This document shows, piece by piece, positions 33,726 through 44,834 of a stretch of DNA of 64,000 nucleotides; the first letter of the stretch is position 1; each line of letters begins with the position of its first letter. Below the pieces are notes generated by a model that made no database searches, had not been told where the DNA came from, and saw only the letters and a program-made list of their open reading frames with translations. The translations under genes were made by a program, and so were the position numbers. This stretch comes from Micromussa lordhowensis (lineage: Eukaryota > Cnidaria > Anthozoa > Scleractinia > Lobophylliidae): NCBI GenBank assembly GCA_964020085.1, contig OZ026604.1, positions 4,323,967 to 4,387,966 on the forward strand, read 5' to 3'.

Positions 33726-35001
33726 ATGAATCTGTTTACCAGGATTGCCAAGCAACAAGCCAAGCTGACTATTAGCAATGTTTTATCTTCGACGCCGTAC
33801 AAGGAAGTACCAACGCCGACGAAGACACTGGACAAAACTTACGTCGATTGTAGCCCGGCAGGTGATTGTGTAATACCTTAATGCACTGTACTCTTTTATC
33901 ACATAACATATCTTTACTATAATGTCCGCAATGGTTTGCTTTATATCTCTCTAACTCTACTCCTCCTCGTCCTCCTCCCCTCTCCCTCTCTCTCTCTTTC
34001 TAATGAGCGCCCTGCTTAACGACTTCATATTTAATTATGACAAATGCTCTTATTTCATCCTCTCCCTCTCGCCTCCTTCAGCCAAATGAATGCCATCATT
34101 GGTGCCTTCGTCCTTTCATTTAAAATAGCGAGAACGTAGCCCATCAAAAATGGTAAACATTGCTGACAAGGGGTAGAACACATGAAGTAGCTGGTGCGTT
34201 CGCAATTCCTTTCTCTTTAATGAAAAGTCTAATCATCATCTATATTTTAGTTTCCAGATATCAAGTAAGTGTTGTTAATGGAGATAGTCTTTTATCTACA
34301 TACAACACTACAATGCATCTTGTGGCTGAGAAATCAAATGCAGAGCACACTCCACTTGAATTTCAGTTAGACGTTCCATGGGAAAGTGCCAGCCCGGAGG
34401 CCAAGTCACAGTGTGTTGAAAAAGCCAGTGAGGATTGTCTCTTGGTGTGCAACATGGTTGCACCAGAAAGCGAAGCTCAGCTATACGAATCCCTCACCTT
34501 TCAGCGTGGAATGGAGGCCTTTTCGGACCTAGAAGCGCTGATGACAGCCTACAGAAACGCCAAGACCTCGGGGCTCAGGACACAGATCCTCAGTATTTAC
34601 GTATTCAGGTATCCAATTCCCGTACTAATAAAGCTTCACGAACCGTACGGAAAGCTCACCCGTTATCAAGTGAAGCGAGCAAGGAAACATGCGAAACTGC
34701 ATGGTCCTGGAACCATACCAGAAAAGGAGCTAAAGCATCGTACGCGCCTTGATATGGGAAAAGTTGACCATTTTCTTGAGTTTGCCAATAGACCATATTT
34801 TTACCAATACGTGGCCTATGGTAGCTGAATACTGACACTAGACAGCGGAGAGAAAATCCCCATGCCAAATGTAGTCCGGACAGTCACGCGATCTACCATG
34901 GTCAAGCAGTACCAGAGTTTCTGCGAAGAGGAAGGCTTCAACCCTTTGAGTCGCTCAACTTTGTTTAAAATTTTAGATGTTAGAGAGGCATCTCAACGCA
35001 G
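33726..35001 (+). pseudogene. Two-exon fragment of an unidentified multi-exon gene family, with one nonsense codon
   Basis: Exon 1 (33726-33861) starts at ATG and ends in phase 1 before GTGATT. Exon 2 begins at 34251 after TATATTTTAG and completes a Val codon in frame. The joined frame has a hydrophilic N-terminus, then VVNGDSLLSTYNTTMHL, a basic RYQVKRARKHAKLHGPG stretch and VDHFLEFANRPYFYQ. A single TGA at 34826-34828 interrupts an otherwise continuous frame that goes on with LDSGEKIPMPNVVRTVTRST and LSRSTLFKILDVREASQR to a donor at 35001. I recall this family as repeated in coral genomes, which suggests an element gene. Later exons are absent, replaced by the Polinton integrase. The intron holds a CT-rich tract (about 33953-34007). 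Confidence 0.5.
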
Positions 35002-35064
35002 GTGAGATTTCCATGTTAATGTATATACTGTTTCAAAAGTGTAATTGCGATATATATGTTTCTT

Positions 35065-35914
35065 CAGCTTCAAACAGTGTAATTCGGAAAACATCGTCTA
35101 CAGTCAAAGCTTTCTTAATGGACACCGTAAGTGGACAGCGCTTCTTTCAGACACCTTCTCAAAGCCCCGTCTGTAATTACACATTCTCATAAGCGTTGGC
35201 CCAATTATCTAACGACAGATGAAGGAAAAGAATTTTACAATTCTTACCTGAAAAATTTGCTAACCAAATACAAAGTGCATCACTTTAGCGTGTACAGCCG
35301 TATGAAAGCTAGTTTATCGGAACGCTTCAATCGCACTCTCAAAGAGAAAATATATCGCTACATGATAGCAAATGGAACACGCAAATTTATAGATGTTGTG
35401 CCTTCTTTGGTATCGGGGTACAACAACACTATTCACACCGCAACAAAAATGCGTCCAGCGGAGATCAATATGTTCAACGCTCCAGCTTTGGCAAGACGAC
35501 TTTTTGGTCAAAGCAGTGCCTCCTCATCTACCAATCTTCAGAAGAGAGACTTTAAATTCAAAGTGGGCGATTTTGCACGCTTGTCGAAAGCACCAAGGCC
35601 TTTTAGAAAAAGTTATAAAGGCAATTACACGCAAGAGATTTTTCATCATTTCGTCCAGATGCAGAACGACACGAGAAGGGTTAAACATGTACAAGGTACA
35701 AGATTTTAATGACGAAACGATTAAAGGTTCATTTTACGAAGCGGAACTACAACTGTATCACAAACCAGCCAAGTGGACAGTTGAAAAGAAATTGAAATAT
35801 AAGGGCAGCAAAGCGAAAGGAAATCAAGAAGTGTACGTCAAATTTCAAGACTTCCCTGATCAATTTAACAGGTGGATTACGCGTAAACAATTAGCTCAAG
35901 ATTATTACATTTAA
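35065..35914 (+). pseudogene. Polinton/Maverick-type integrase with C-terminal chromodomain, broken
   Basis: The first recognisable part, around 35130-35160, reads WTALLSDTFSK, the region of the first catalytic Asp. A deletion then joins directly to YLTTDEGKEFYN (second Asp) and MKASLSERFNRTLKEK (catalytic Glu). The frame from about 35195 stays open to 35709, but the sequence continues correctly only in another frame after a one-base change near 35644. That second frame encodes FNDETIKGSFYEAELQ, then a chromodomain-like WTVEKKL, YVKFQDFP and FNRWIT, ending at TAA 35912-35914. Integrase core followed by a chromodomain is the Polinton arrangement. The protein would insert the element's DNA; this copy is dead. 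Confidence 0.75.
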
Positions 35915-35942
35915 GATTAACATTCAAAACAAAGCCAGCAAC

Positions 35943-38574
35943 ATGTCCCTGAAAAATCGGTCAACTCTACATTATGAAGTAGATGACGTGTTTGATCTCA
36001 TAGTGCTGTCCAACGACAAAAACGTGCAGAGTAATTTTGATGATGTAACCAGGCGCGCTTCTTTTATTTATCGTCTTTCACACCCTCTGGATTTAACTCG
36101 AGGTTGGCAAGTGGCTTTAGTTAAAATGACTATTCCTGTAACAGACAACTCTCAAGTGCAAGATTCAGCTCATTCTACTTTGGGATTAGGGGGTAAATCA
36201 ACTAAGATATTGGCCTGTATCAGAAATACACAAAATAACAAAATTGTCGTTGATATTTCATGGAACAGAAACAAAACATTCCAAAACTTCTTTCAACTCG
36301 CTCAAGACGTATTGAGCCGATTCGCCTCAAACAATACATTAATGTGTGTTCAGAATGTTTTCCCCACGGATAAAGGTGAAATTTCAAACCTGAACTTTTT
36401 CCAGTTTGCACAATATGTTGAAAGTGGTACGCAATATAAATATGCCGTTGTAGTAGATTTTGAACCCTGTTTGCATGAATTATTAAATCAACCAAGAAGT
36501 GTACTATTTCAGCGATTGAAAAGCAAGCACTCACTATCAGCTAAGAGAGGATGGATTCTTAAGAATGAAGGGATCATGTGTACTTAAGGCATCTGTCGGC
36601 CGAGTGTCGGTCGATACTATCGGCCGACATGGCGACCGACACTCGGCCGATATGTCGGCCGAGTGTTGGTCGAGTGTCGGTCGACATGAACCGACAAGCA
36701 TGTCAGCCGACACCCGGCCGATACTTCACCGCCACTCGGCCGCGACTCGGCCACCACTGGGCCGCCACTCGGCCGCCACTCGGCCGATACTTTACCAACA
36801 CTCGGCCAACACTAAGCTCACTTGGTCAGCTCTTGATACCGAGATCTTCCTTGCTCTACTGAGAGAGGCTTTCAGTGGCCGTCGTCCTTTTTTGGCCTTT
36901 AACTCCGGCAATATTCATGTCTTTTTTTTTCCAGCTTTGTTTGTTCCTCGTCATCGCTTTTATATACGACCCTCGTTACTTTATGATGCAGCAGCATTTG
37001 GGGATTGTTGCTTTTGGAGGCTCATTATTTTAGGGGAGCAAAAGATGATATAAAAAGTTGGTACGATTGCGCTCTCTTCCTGCCACATAGATTGATTTTT
37101 CAGTTCTAGACCCCGTGATATTTCACAACTCTTCGTGGCATAAGCAAGACCTTCCCTGTTGCAGAGTGCGTTTTATCAGAGTACAAACCACAGAAAAAGG
37201 TACTTCGGTCTCCAAGTGCCCAAATCAGTCCTGTGAACGGAGAGAGGGGCTAACAGCAAGGGGAGGAGGTATATCGAAAGGTTTCACATAAATGTTCCAT
37301 TGAATACCAGAATAAACACCATTCATACAAATGTTAACCAAATGTAAGGAAGGTATTAGATGGTAGAGAACATCGTTTTAAAGTGCGATTTGTAAATGAA
37401 CAGGAAAGATCCGGAAATATTTATATCTGAGAGTGAGAGAGTAGAAGCATCTATTTTGGAAAAGTCGCCCCTTTGCCTGGAACTGCATTTCTTTCCTTAC
37501 CGGGCCCAGCATTACCACAAAGGAAAATCAACAAACTGTACGTCCACCTCCACAATTTTGATTTGTTTGTCTGCCTTTTCATTCGATTGGCGAGTTAATC
37601 CACCAAAGTTCGTTAAGTTTAACCACGGACATTGTGTTGTGTGCTTGGGCATGACACTCTACTCTCACCATGTCTCTCTCCATCCTTACACATGGGGTGG
37701 GCTCCTGATTAAAGGCTTTTCTGTGATTATCGATTGATCATCGATTGAACGATACCATCAGTATTGACTGATATTGATCTATCGATTGCTTTTTTCCATC
37801 GATTGGACACTCCGGGATATGTTCGTGTGAGTCCCTTCTTTCCCTACTCAGTGCTTGTCGAGAAGTTGCATTACATATGTATTCGAAATGGCGGCAGTTT
37901 GAGCTGCATCCTCGCTCTATCAACACACGAGCATAGGCGATGGCTTTCTTCTTTCGCGTCACCTGTTGGTAAGGAGATTGCTGCTATTTCAGCAAAACAA
38001 AGGGTAACAGTCGACCGATACCTCACCGACAGTCGACCGATACACTAGCGACTGTCGATCGCAACATATCGGCCGAGGTGTCGGCCGAGTGTCGACCGAC
38101 ATATCGACCGATAGTATCGACCGATGGTCTGTTAACTAAAACAACATGTCGACCGACACTCGACCGACACTCGGCCGACATATCGGCCGAGTGTCGGTCG
38201 ATATATCGGCCGAGTGTCGGTCGCCATATCGGCCGATAGTATCGACCGACACTCGGCCGACAGATGCCTTAAGTACACATGATCCGAATGAAGCTTCTAG
38301 CATCCACGGTAAAAATATCGTTGAAAGTTTTCACGTCGATGACAGGCACTACGGGATGAACTTTGTCAGCCAGATAACTGGTGAAAACTACAATGGTATC
38401 GTATTTACGAATCGCTTCAAAAATGCCAGCTGGGATGTTATAACACTAGAAATCGGCATAGGGTTAGCTAAGCTATTACGAATAGAAAGCGAAGAAATGT
38501 TCACCAAGTATTGGAGTGCACCTGATTGGCGTTTGGGTGGAGGCGATGTTTCTTTGATAGGCCTGACAGGCTGA
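35943..38574 (+). pseudogene. Polinton-associated ORF split by a transposon
   Basis: ATG at 35943, only 28 bp after the integrase stop, opens a frame that runs to the insertion point at 36570 and resumes at 38286-38293, after the duplicated target site, to the TGA at 38572-38574. The protein is of mixed alpha/beta character with no Cys clusters. It has repeated Phe-rich stretches (KTFQNFFQLAQDVLSRF, NFFQFAQYV) and later FHVDDRHYGMNFVSQITG. It probably corresponds to one of the unassigned or structural genes that sit next to the integrase in Polintons; this is inferred from position only. No break other than the insertion is seen, so the insertion may have inactivated it. Confidence 0.55.
36571..38285. 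mobile_element. 1,715-bp transposon with palindrome-studded TIRs and 8-bp TSD
   Basis: The left end GGATCATGTGTACTTAAGGC is matched by its exact complement at the right end. The target duplication is GAATGAAG (36563-36570 and 38286-38293). Inside each end, about 250 bp consist of words such as CGGCCGAGTGTCGGTCGA and GACCGACACTCGGCCGA in alternating orientation. The interior has no transposase motif; a 113-residue frame at 37396-37737 is featureless. An ATCGAT-rich patch lies at 37725-37805. An 8-bp duplication fits hAT-, P- or Merlin-like transposases; the superfamily is not settled. Confidence 0.85.
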
Positions 38575-38575
38575 G

Positions 38576-38687
38576 GTGGACGCTGAGGAATCAGTGAAAA
38601 CAACGGAGTATCATCATCTGAATCGGAACTGTCTTCGGACGACTCAACAACTTCTTGCTCTTTAGCTGGTGACATAGCCTCCAAAAT
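38576..38687 (-). pseudogene. Exon fragment resembling the acidic exon of the BEN gene
   Basis: On the - strand, after an acceptor CAATTCCGCAG, a phase-0 segment encodes SSEDSSDSDDDTPLFSL and a Pro-rich tail. Exon 3 of the BEN gene at 42403-42621 has the related SSSDSESDPDDDSPLASL. The fragment abuts the end of the Polinton ORF and continues into that ORF's complement, so it was cut there. Acidic low-complexity sequence makes this a weak homology call. Confidence 0.3.
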
Positions 38688-38902
38688 CTGCGGAATTGAA
38701 CAAATTAGCGAATTAGTGCAGAAGAGCAACGACTGTTAGAAGTCTACAACGCAGATAAATAATCACCAGTTCTCCAATAGATTTATTACATCTACTCCAT
38801 ACATTACGGCTGTTTCCATACAATGTTTTTTCGATACAAGTTGCGGGGGTCGATTCGATACAAACTGTACTTGCAAAAGTAAACTTAGAAATAGAATACT
38901 TT

Positions 38903-39106
38903 CAGACAGACTGTGAGCATTCTCTCTTTTGCTCGAAAATCCGTACGGCAATTGAGCGTGACTGCGAGCGTGACATACGAAGCCACCACTTACGGCTCGC
39001 GGCTTCGCATATCACGCTCCCACGCTCATGTTGTTTTGCGTTCTTCCTTCCGTTATTCCCTACGAATTTTCGAGCAAAAGAGAGACTACTCGCAGTCTGA
39101 CTATCA
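38903..39106. repeat. ~204-bp palindromic MITE
   Basis: The ends CAGACTGTGAGCATTCTCTC and, in complement, CAGACTGCGAGTAGTCTCTC continue into a shared TTTTGCTCGAAAAT. A further inner inverted pair (GCGAGCGTGACATACGAAGC and its partner) makes a two-level palindrome. There is no coding content. Confidence 0.7.
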
Positions 39107-39415
39107 GAGGGTTTTAACTGCAATTATTTTTGTTTCATTATTATATGAGAGTTGACTCCGCAAGAAGAGCACAAATACTTTTTAAGTTCCGAAAGACTGA
39201 GATTTTATAGTACTCCCAAGCTCGAAAATATCCTCAAAGACATAGCCAAAATAATGTTTGAAATTGCTTGGTATTTGGGGACGAAGATTTACTATCCTAA
39301 GAAGAATTGAATGAGATATTACTGCTGCCGGGTATCCAGACACAATGTGTTTCTCCCAACTGCTTTAGGTAACTTGAGGTTGCATCGTATTTACTTCAGT
39401 TTGGAAAGAATCAGA

Positions 39416-39547
39416 CTATGTCCCTCTTTCGCTTAGTCTGTCGAGCGAGACCTTAAATATTAAAACAGCAAGGAATCGCCCACAGGAGTTCGCGTGGCCA
39501 TTTTTCTCGAGGTTTTCACTCGCGGACTAAGCGAAAGAGGGACTACA
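39416..39547. repeat. Short inverted-repeat element abutting the Tc1-type end
   Basis: GTCCCTCTTTCGCTTAGTC (about 39420) and its exact complement GACTAAGCGAAAGAGGGAC (about 39523-39541) bracket about 130 bp. The right arm runs directly into the TA of the Tc1-type end at 39544. The word GGACTAAGCGAAAGG also occurs next to the Tc1-type end in each array unit. Confidence 0.6.
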
Positions 39548-39830
39548 GTGTTGTGCAAAAGTAATGCAAACGAATTTCGACGAAATTCCTGGCTTTTGGT
39601 GGCTTTTCGAAGAAATTTCGCTCGAAACGATATTTCGATGAAATTTCCCTGCATTTTCGTGATGCCTATTGTTTTGATCCGCGCGAATTTTCAAAAGATA
39701 ATTCGCGTTGCGCGATAATTCACCGTGAATTTTCGAGCGATAATTCGCTCCTCTCGAAAAGTCGCTGCGATTTTTCGAACGATAATTCGCTCCTCCCGAA
39801 AAGTCGTTGCAATTAATCGAACGATCTTCT
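39544..39830 (+). repeat. Left Tc1/mariner-type end (CGAA-rich TIR)
   Basis: TA followed by CAGTGTTGTGCAAAAGTAAT and then about 250 bp dense in TTCGA, CGAAA and ATAATTCGC words. The same opening and the same CGAA-rich character occur inverted at 57240-57465 and in each 2,269-bp unit (first at about 46090-46268). Confidence 0.65.
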
Positions 39831-40227
39831 GTTCATCAATAGGCTCAAAGCGTTTTCGAAACACAGGTTGCTGAGTGAAATATGTAAATGACCTTTCCAA
39901 ACATCGAGCGTAAAAGAAGCCGGTAATCTTTTGCAATAACATCGCATCTCGACGAACTGTTAGCTATAAAACTCACCTGGTTATGTCACAACGAAAGCTA
40001 AATTGTAGACTTGATCCAAAACCCCAAATAACCACAGTTCTGATAAATGCATGCACTCGTAGTTAACCGAGACAAAAACGCCATTTTCACACGATTGTCT
40101 TGCGCCAATCCCAGTCTCTGCGCGGCCTTGCATCTTTTGCTGCCATGGCGACCGTTCGTGTTTATTACTCTCCGACCAGGAATCATTCGCTCATTCGCTT
40201 TTCATTTAGAGCACCTCGATAGTTATC

Positions 40228-41238
40228 ATGCCTAAAGTTTCAGATTATACGAGAACTCGAATCGAGCTCCTTCACAAGCAAGGTCTCCACCCAGCTGGAA
40301 TATTCAAGTCATTGAAAAGCGAAGGCTTACTAGTAAGCCTCGCTAGCGTCTTTCGAATCATCAAGAAGCTACAAATCACTGGCTCCGTGGCAAATCTACC
40401 GCGCTCGGGAAGACCAACAAAGTTGTCTGTAGATGCAAAAGCGTTTATAGATCAACAGATGCGAAAAAATGATGAGACTACAAGTCGCCAGATCCAGAAG
40501 AAGCTGGCAAAACGTGGGATTTCCGTGAGTTCGTCCACCGTAAGAAGATCTCGCCACCAGCAAGGCTGGACTCTGCAGCGAACCGCTTATTGTCAGCTCA
40601 TCCGAGATGCTAACAAAATCAAGCGGTTGGAGTACGCACGGCGCGTTCTGGAGAGTGGCGACACTTTCCATAACGTAATTTTCAGTGATGAGTGCTCCAT
40701 TTCCCTCCAGCAGTATCGGCACACCTGCTATAGGAAAGTTGATGAGCCTACGAAGCGGAAGCCGAAACCAAAACATCCTCTCAAAGTTCATGTCTGGGCT
40801 GGAATTAGTAGACATGGTGCCACAGAGATTTGTATCTTTGATGGCATCATGGATGCTGATCTCTTCTGCAACATCCTGGAATCTACCCTTGTGCCCTTTA
40901 TCCGAGAAAAGCTTCCCGATCACCGGTTCATGCAAGACAATGACCCGAAACACACGTCCAGGCGAGCGCAGACCTTCTTCGAGGAACAGAACATCAACTG
41001 GTGGCGTACTCCCCCAGAAAGTCCCGAACTCAACCCGATCGAGGACTTATGGCATGAGCTCAAGTTCTTCTTAGAATCAAAAGTGAAGCCACGGAGCAAA
41101 CAGGAACTCGTGGATGGAATTAAGAAGTTCTGGAGGAAGAAAATTACACCGGAGAAGTGTGCAAAATATATCGATCACGTTTTGCACAAGGCGATTCCAG
41201 CTGTGGTGGAGGCTGAAGGAGCTGCTACGAAGTATTAA
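40228..41238 (+). CDS. Tc1-like DD34E transposase, intact
   Basis: A complete 336-residue frame starts MPKVSDYTRTRIELL. Residues 1-60 form the first helix-turn-helix, ending in a SGRPTKLS hook. Residues about 80-115 form the second (SRQIQKKLAKRGISVSSSTV). Catalytic residues are D154 (FSDECS), D237 (MQDND) and E272 (NPIEDLW), with 34 residues between the last two, the Tc1 signature. Length is normal for the family. The enzyme cuts and pastes the element into TA sites. The - strand copy at 55809-56818 is closely similar but frameshifted. Only 214 bp separate this stop from the BEN gene start. Codon integrity suggests recent activity. Confidence 0.9.
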   Translation: MPKVSDYTRTRIELLHKQGLHPAGIFKSLKSEGLLVSLASVFRIIKKLQITGSVANLPRSGRPTKLSVDAKAFIDQQMRKNDETTSRQIQKKLAKRGISVSSSTVRRSRHQQGWTLQRTAYCQLIRDANKIKRLEYARRVLESGDTFHNVIFSDECSISLQQYRHTCYRKVDEPTKRKPKPKHPLKVHVWAGISRHGATEICIFDGIMDADLFCNILESTLVPFIREKLPDHRFMQDNDPKHTSRRAQTFFEEQNINWWRTPPESPELNPIEDLWHELKFFLESKVKPRSKQELVDGIKKFWRKKITPEKCAKYIDHVLHKAIPAVVEAEGAATKY

Positions 41239-41245
41239 TAAAAAC

Positions 41246-41261
41246 AGCTCTTTTAGGAGCT
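41246..41261 (+). promoter_or_regulatory. Histone-like 3' stem-loop after the transposase
   Basis: AGCTCT-TTTA-GGAGCT can form a six-base-pair stem with a four-base loop, 8 bp after the stop codon. Size and position resemble the stem-loop that ends metazoan histone mRNAs (six-pair stem, UUUC-type loop), though the loop base and outer pair differ. The right-arm copy has a changed but still paired outer position. Confidence 0.5.
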
Positions 41262-41330
41262 ACTGCGCCCTGCTTCGTCGAATATTTGCGCTCAATTAGT
41301 TGGATGACAAACGCAGTTTGCGTAACACAT

Positions 41331-41388
41331 AAGCCAATCAAATTAAAGCATTTCCGATCCGTCTTATCCGAAAGAGAACTATAAAAAG
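41331..41388 (+). promoter_or_regulatory. CCAAT and TATA boxes of the BEN gene
   Basis: AAGCCAATCA at 41331-41340 and CTATAAAAAGG at 41379-41389 lie about 120 and 70 bp upstream of the BEN ATG. The same two boxes at nearly the same spacing precede the right-arm BEN exon 1. Transcription would start near 41415. Confidence 0.6.
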
Positions 41389-41452
41389 GCTGGAAATATC
41401 ACTTTGGAATCATTCTCGTCATTCGCTGATCTGCCATCAATATCACAAAAAT

Positions 41453-44400
41453 ATGGACCAAAAAATCGCCAGAGTTAACTGGACTCGAGGACAATATTCT
41501 GAAGTCTACCGTTCAGCTATTATTGATCCTTCCCCGTTAAAACAGGGGCAAAAAGTCAAAGTAATCTGGGGTAAAACCAGAAAAGAGCACTATGCGGTCC
41601 TGGCTTGTTACCCGGTTGAGCAAGTGAACGAGACTCAGGCTTCTGAAAATGTCCTGCCGCTATGTCGAGAGAGAGCGAAGAGAAAATTGGTGAGTATTTA
41701 TGTAGCTTAAGACACTTGGTAAAACCTGCATTTTGTAAAACCTGCACATTGTAAAATCCGAATTTAACACAAATTTCTTGTTTTAATACACAGATCCCAG
41801 AGTCTCCACCTGCAGCAAAAAAGAATGCAAAAGCCAGTGAAGAAAGCCGACCTGGAACGCAGAAAGCTACCAAGGAAAACCGAAAACAAAAAGAGAAACC
41901 GAAAGGACAGGTATGTACCAATAAATGCTGTTACAAAGTATGTTTTGTAGACTCCTGCTGTTACGTGAGTTTAAGGTAATAGCCGGTTTTGTTACCTGTC
42001 GAATTCGCTACATTTTTGCTGCCCATAACTTCCAGTTCGCTACCTATTTAATTTGCGTTCGCTACTATCGATAAAACTTGAATGTCATTCACTCCCGAGC
42101 CAAACTTGGTTAGCTGAGGTAGCGAACTTGGCCTATGGGGAGCGAACATGTGGCGAACTCGAAGAGTAGCGAAACCGTCGTAAACCGAGCTTAAGTCGAA
42201 TGCATTTCATGATTATATGATTGACGAACTGATGCTGATGGCCGTCTCTCTTTCGTTGTGGACAATGAACAAATAGAAGCCTGTAAGCCTATTGATTATT
42301 ATGACCATTTAGATAACAAGATAAATGCAAACCAGGTCATTAGCGTGTACTTATAGTAAGTAGTTTGCCAAGCTATTTATTAATTAGAGATAAATTTGTT
42401 AGATCATAGATACGGCGTCGCCCTTCTTGGGAGCAGAAATGATCTCTTCTTCGGACTCCGAGTCGGACCCTGATGACGACAGTCCACTGGCTTCCCTTGT
42501 TGCAGTAGGCCCAATGCAAGAGAAGAACATAACGAGAGATTTCTTCGACAAAGACGACGGAGATCTGCATCTGGGAGATTTACTCTCAAAAGCCATCAGC
42601 ACCGTCGATAACACGACAAATGTAAGTCACGATAAAGTTCTTTCGAGGGATTGTGTACATACTGAAGCATAATTATTTATTTCTGACTGCCGTTAGTGAT
42701 TGAATATTTGGTTGGGCAGAACATTCAGTAGTCCGAGGTGTTTATCTATTTATTTGTGTATGAAATTGCTCTTCCATCATGTTCGGCCAGTATTCCATTT
42801 TTCAATGTAACAAATTGATGTCAGTTTTTTACGCGCCTGTCCTGTTGTTGATCATAAATTCCGTCATAACATTGTCAAAGTAGTTGTGGATCCGCTACCT
42901 CCTCGTTGATCCGAAGACTACTTTGACAATGTTATGACCAAATTCATTGTCAATAACAGGACAAACGCATGAAAAACTAAGGTCAACTTATTTTTTACAA
43001 TGACAAATTGTCAAATTCTTAGTATGTTGAAACTGGGCTTTATCTTCGATATTCTATGTAATATATGTTATATTTTCTTGTAGCAATTGAGCCAGAACGT
43101 CAGTGTCCAAGGACTCGAGGTTTTCAGTGAAGAGCTCCGACTGACGCGGACAATCTTGGAGCGACTTGAGTGCTCATTTGCAAGACAAGAAGCCAAGCTG
43201 GACAGGCTTCTAGATAGGATGACAGCTACCCCACCAAGTACAACTGTACCGCAGACTCCCCAATTCCAGCCACTGTTTGTCCCTTCAAGTGCATCGTCAT
43301 TTGAATATCCGCCGTCCGCAGTCGTTCCCAGGCCATATGATATGGAGGAATTCGACGCAGCGAGTCCGCGAAGTGCTTTGCCGCAAGCCGAGAGACTAAT
43401 GGACAACCCTAACATGACAGGTAAAATCATAAAGTTAAATTTAACATGTTTCTGTGAATGAATTAATGAATAAATGAATGGCTTTATTTAAGTGCCAGAC
43501 AGTATTAAACTTTCTAAAAAATGAATGCTTTTCAAGTAAAAATTCCATGATGATGCATGTGACATTGTAAGAAGTTGATTTAACGAAACGTATAAGTCTT
43601 ATACAAGGTCATTGTGTATGCTAGGGGGGGATGAGAGGTCGTACGCTTTATTTCATTGATTTCCCTTTTTGTTTTAACGGTCGTACGCTTTATTTCATCG
43701 ATTTCCCTTTTTGTTTTAACAAAAAAAAAGTTGGTTTAATAAACTTATTTGGTCATTGTAAGTCATTGTGTGCTAGGGCGAGGGAGGTTGTACGCTTTAT
43801 TTCATCGATTTAACAACTCACCTATACATTTCTTGTGTGCTGTCCCTTTTTTCAGGAAATGGTACAGTTGTCCTAGGCGGCTACGGAAATGTTCGGGTGG
43901 CTAGACCTGACTACAATTATGCAAAGGCAGCCCACAAGCCAACAGCCATGACTCTTTGCCTTGTGGACTCCCTTTTCACTAGGGAAACTCTACAGTGTTC
44001 CACAGTCCATGGAACAAAGGAGTATGCTCCCCTAAACCAGGAAATTATAGCTGCCATTAAAGGTGAGTCAAATGATATGTGAAATATACAATATACAATA
44101 TATATAGGAATATTTTTATCTAACTTAAGCTAAACAAATCGGCTTCAAGCCCTTTTCAATTAAATACTGTATGTTAGTTAAAGTAACAGAAACATCTGTC
44201 ATTGAGTTTTGCCATCGAAACGAAAAATGATTACTCTAGAGCTCCGACACATTGAGCAATAACTCATCTTTTGACCCACTCGAGAGCCTTATCGGGCCGT
44301 CGTTTAATGTCACGTAACGCACAAACTTGGTAATTCAAACGTGCTCCATTACACGTAATGAGTAACCCTGTCGGGCTTAAACGTTGCAAATTGTCAAGTC

Positions 44401-44685
44401 ATTAGAGGGTCTTACATTTGATGAAACTAAAACTTAATATTTTTATTTTGGGAAATGATGACGTCACATAAAAACCAAGAATACAATGTCAGTAAACGTA
44501 TTTTTATTGAGCACAAATTTACAGTCGCCTTATCTGCATTGTTTTCAGCTGAAGTGTTAACAGCCTTCTCGTATCAATGCCGGAGCACGGACGACAGGAT
44601 CAGGATGTGGGATCAATGTAAGGTAAGCATTGGGAAAAGGTGCCAAAATTTGAGGAAGGACAAGAGGCAAAACCGGGCAAATTAA
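41453..44685 (+). CDS. BEN-domain protein, six exons
   Basis: Exons 41453-41689, 41794-41910, 42403-42621, 43084-43420, 43856-44062 and 44549-44685 join in frame (phases 0, 0, 0, 1, 1) to 417 residues. Exon 1 is a compact module (ARVNWTRGQYSEVY, PSPLKQGQKVKVIWGK) found three times in this window. Exon 2 is Lys-rich, like a nuclear localisation signal. Exon 3 is acidic (SDSESDPDDD). Exon 4 has a coiled coil (RTILERLECSFARQEAKLDRLL) and a Pro/Ser linker. Exons 5-6 form a BEN domain, with VDSLFTRETLQCSTVHG, EIIAAIK and MWDQCK to the basic end. BEN domains bind DNA and recruit repressors, so a nuclear regulatory role is inferred. A donor after the MWDQCK codons could allow an alternative 3' end. 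The gene lies inside transposon-like ends. Confidence 0.7.
42810..42991. repeat. Palindromic MITE, copy 2, in BEN intron 3
   Basis: Inverted arms with CAAATTGATGTCAGTT, CCTGTCCTGTTGTTGA and CATTGTCAAAGTAG match the element at 323-485 in order and orientation, with substitutions and a longer central loop. It lies entirely within the third intron. Confidence 0.75.
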
Positions 44686-44834
44686 AATACTATAAGATTT
44701 TGTTTTAGTTCACAGTATTAAATTCGAGCATTTTCAGTTTGAGTTCAAAATGTTAATTTTTGTATTTTTTAGGCTTTCTGTATTTGTATTTGTTATATCT
44801 TGTAATGTCGCAATATTAGAAGATGCGATAGTAG
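44686..44834. other. 3' flank of the BEN gene before the array
   Basis: AT-rich. It contains the word TTGTAATGTCGCAATATTAG, related to repeats inside the array unit (CTAATCTCGCAATATTAG), so the array boundary falls within a short-period repeat. Confidence 0.4.

Noticed and set aside
43631..43820. Repeated CGTACGCTTTATTTCAT(T/C)GATT words in BEN intron 4
   Set aside because: A short imperfect triplication inside an intron; reading it as a repeated peptide is not supported.
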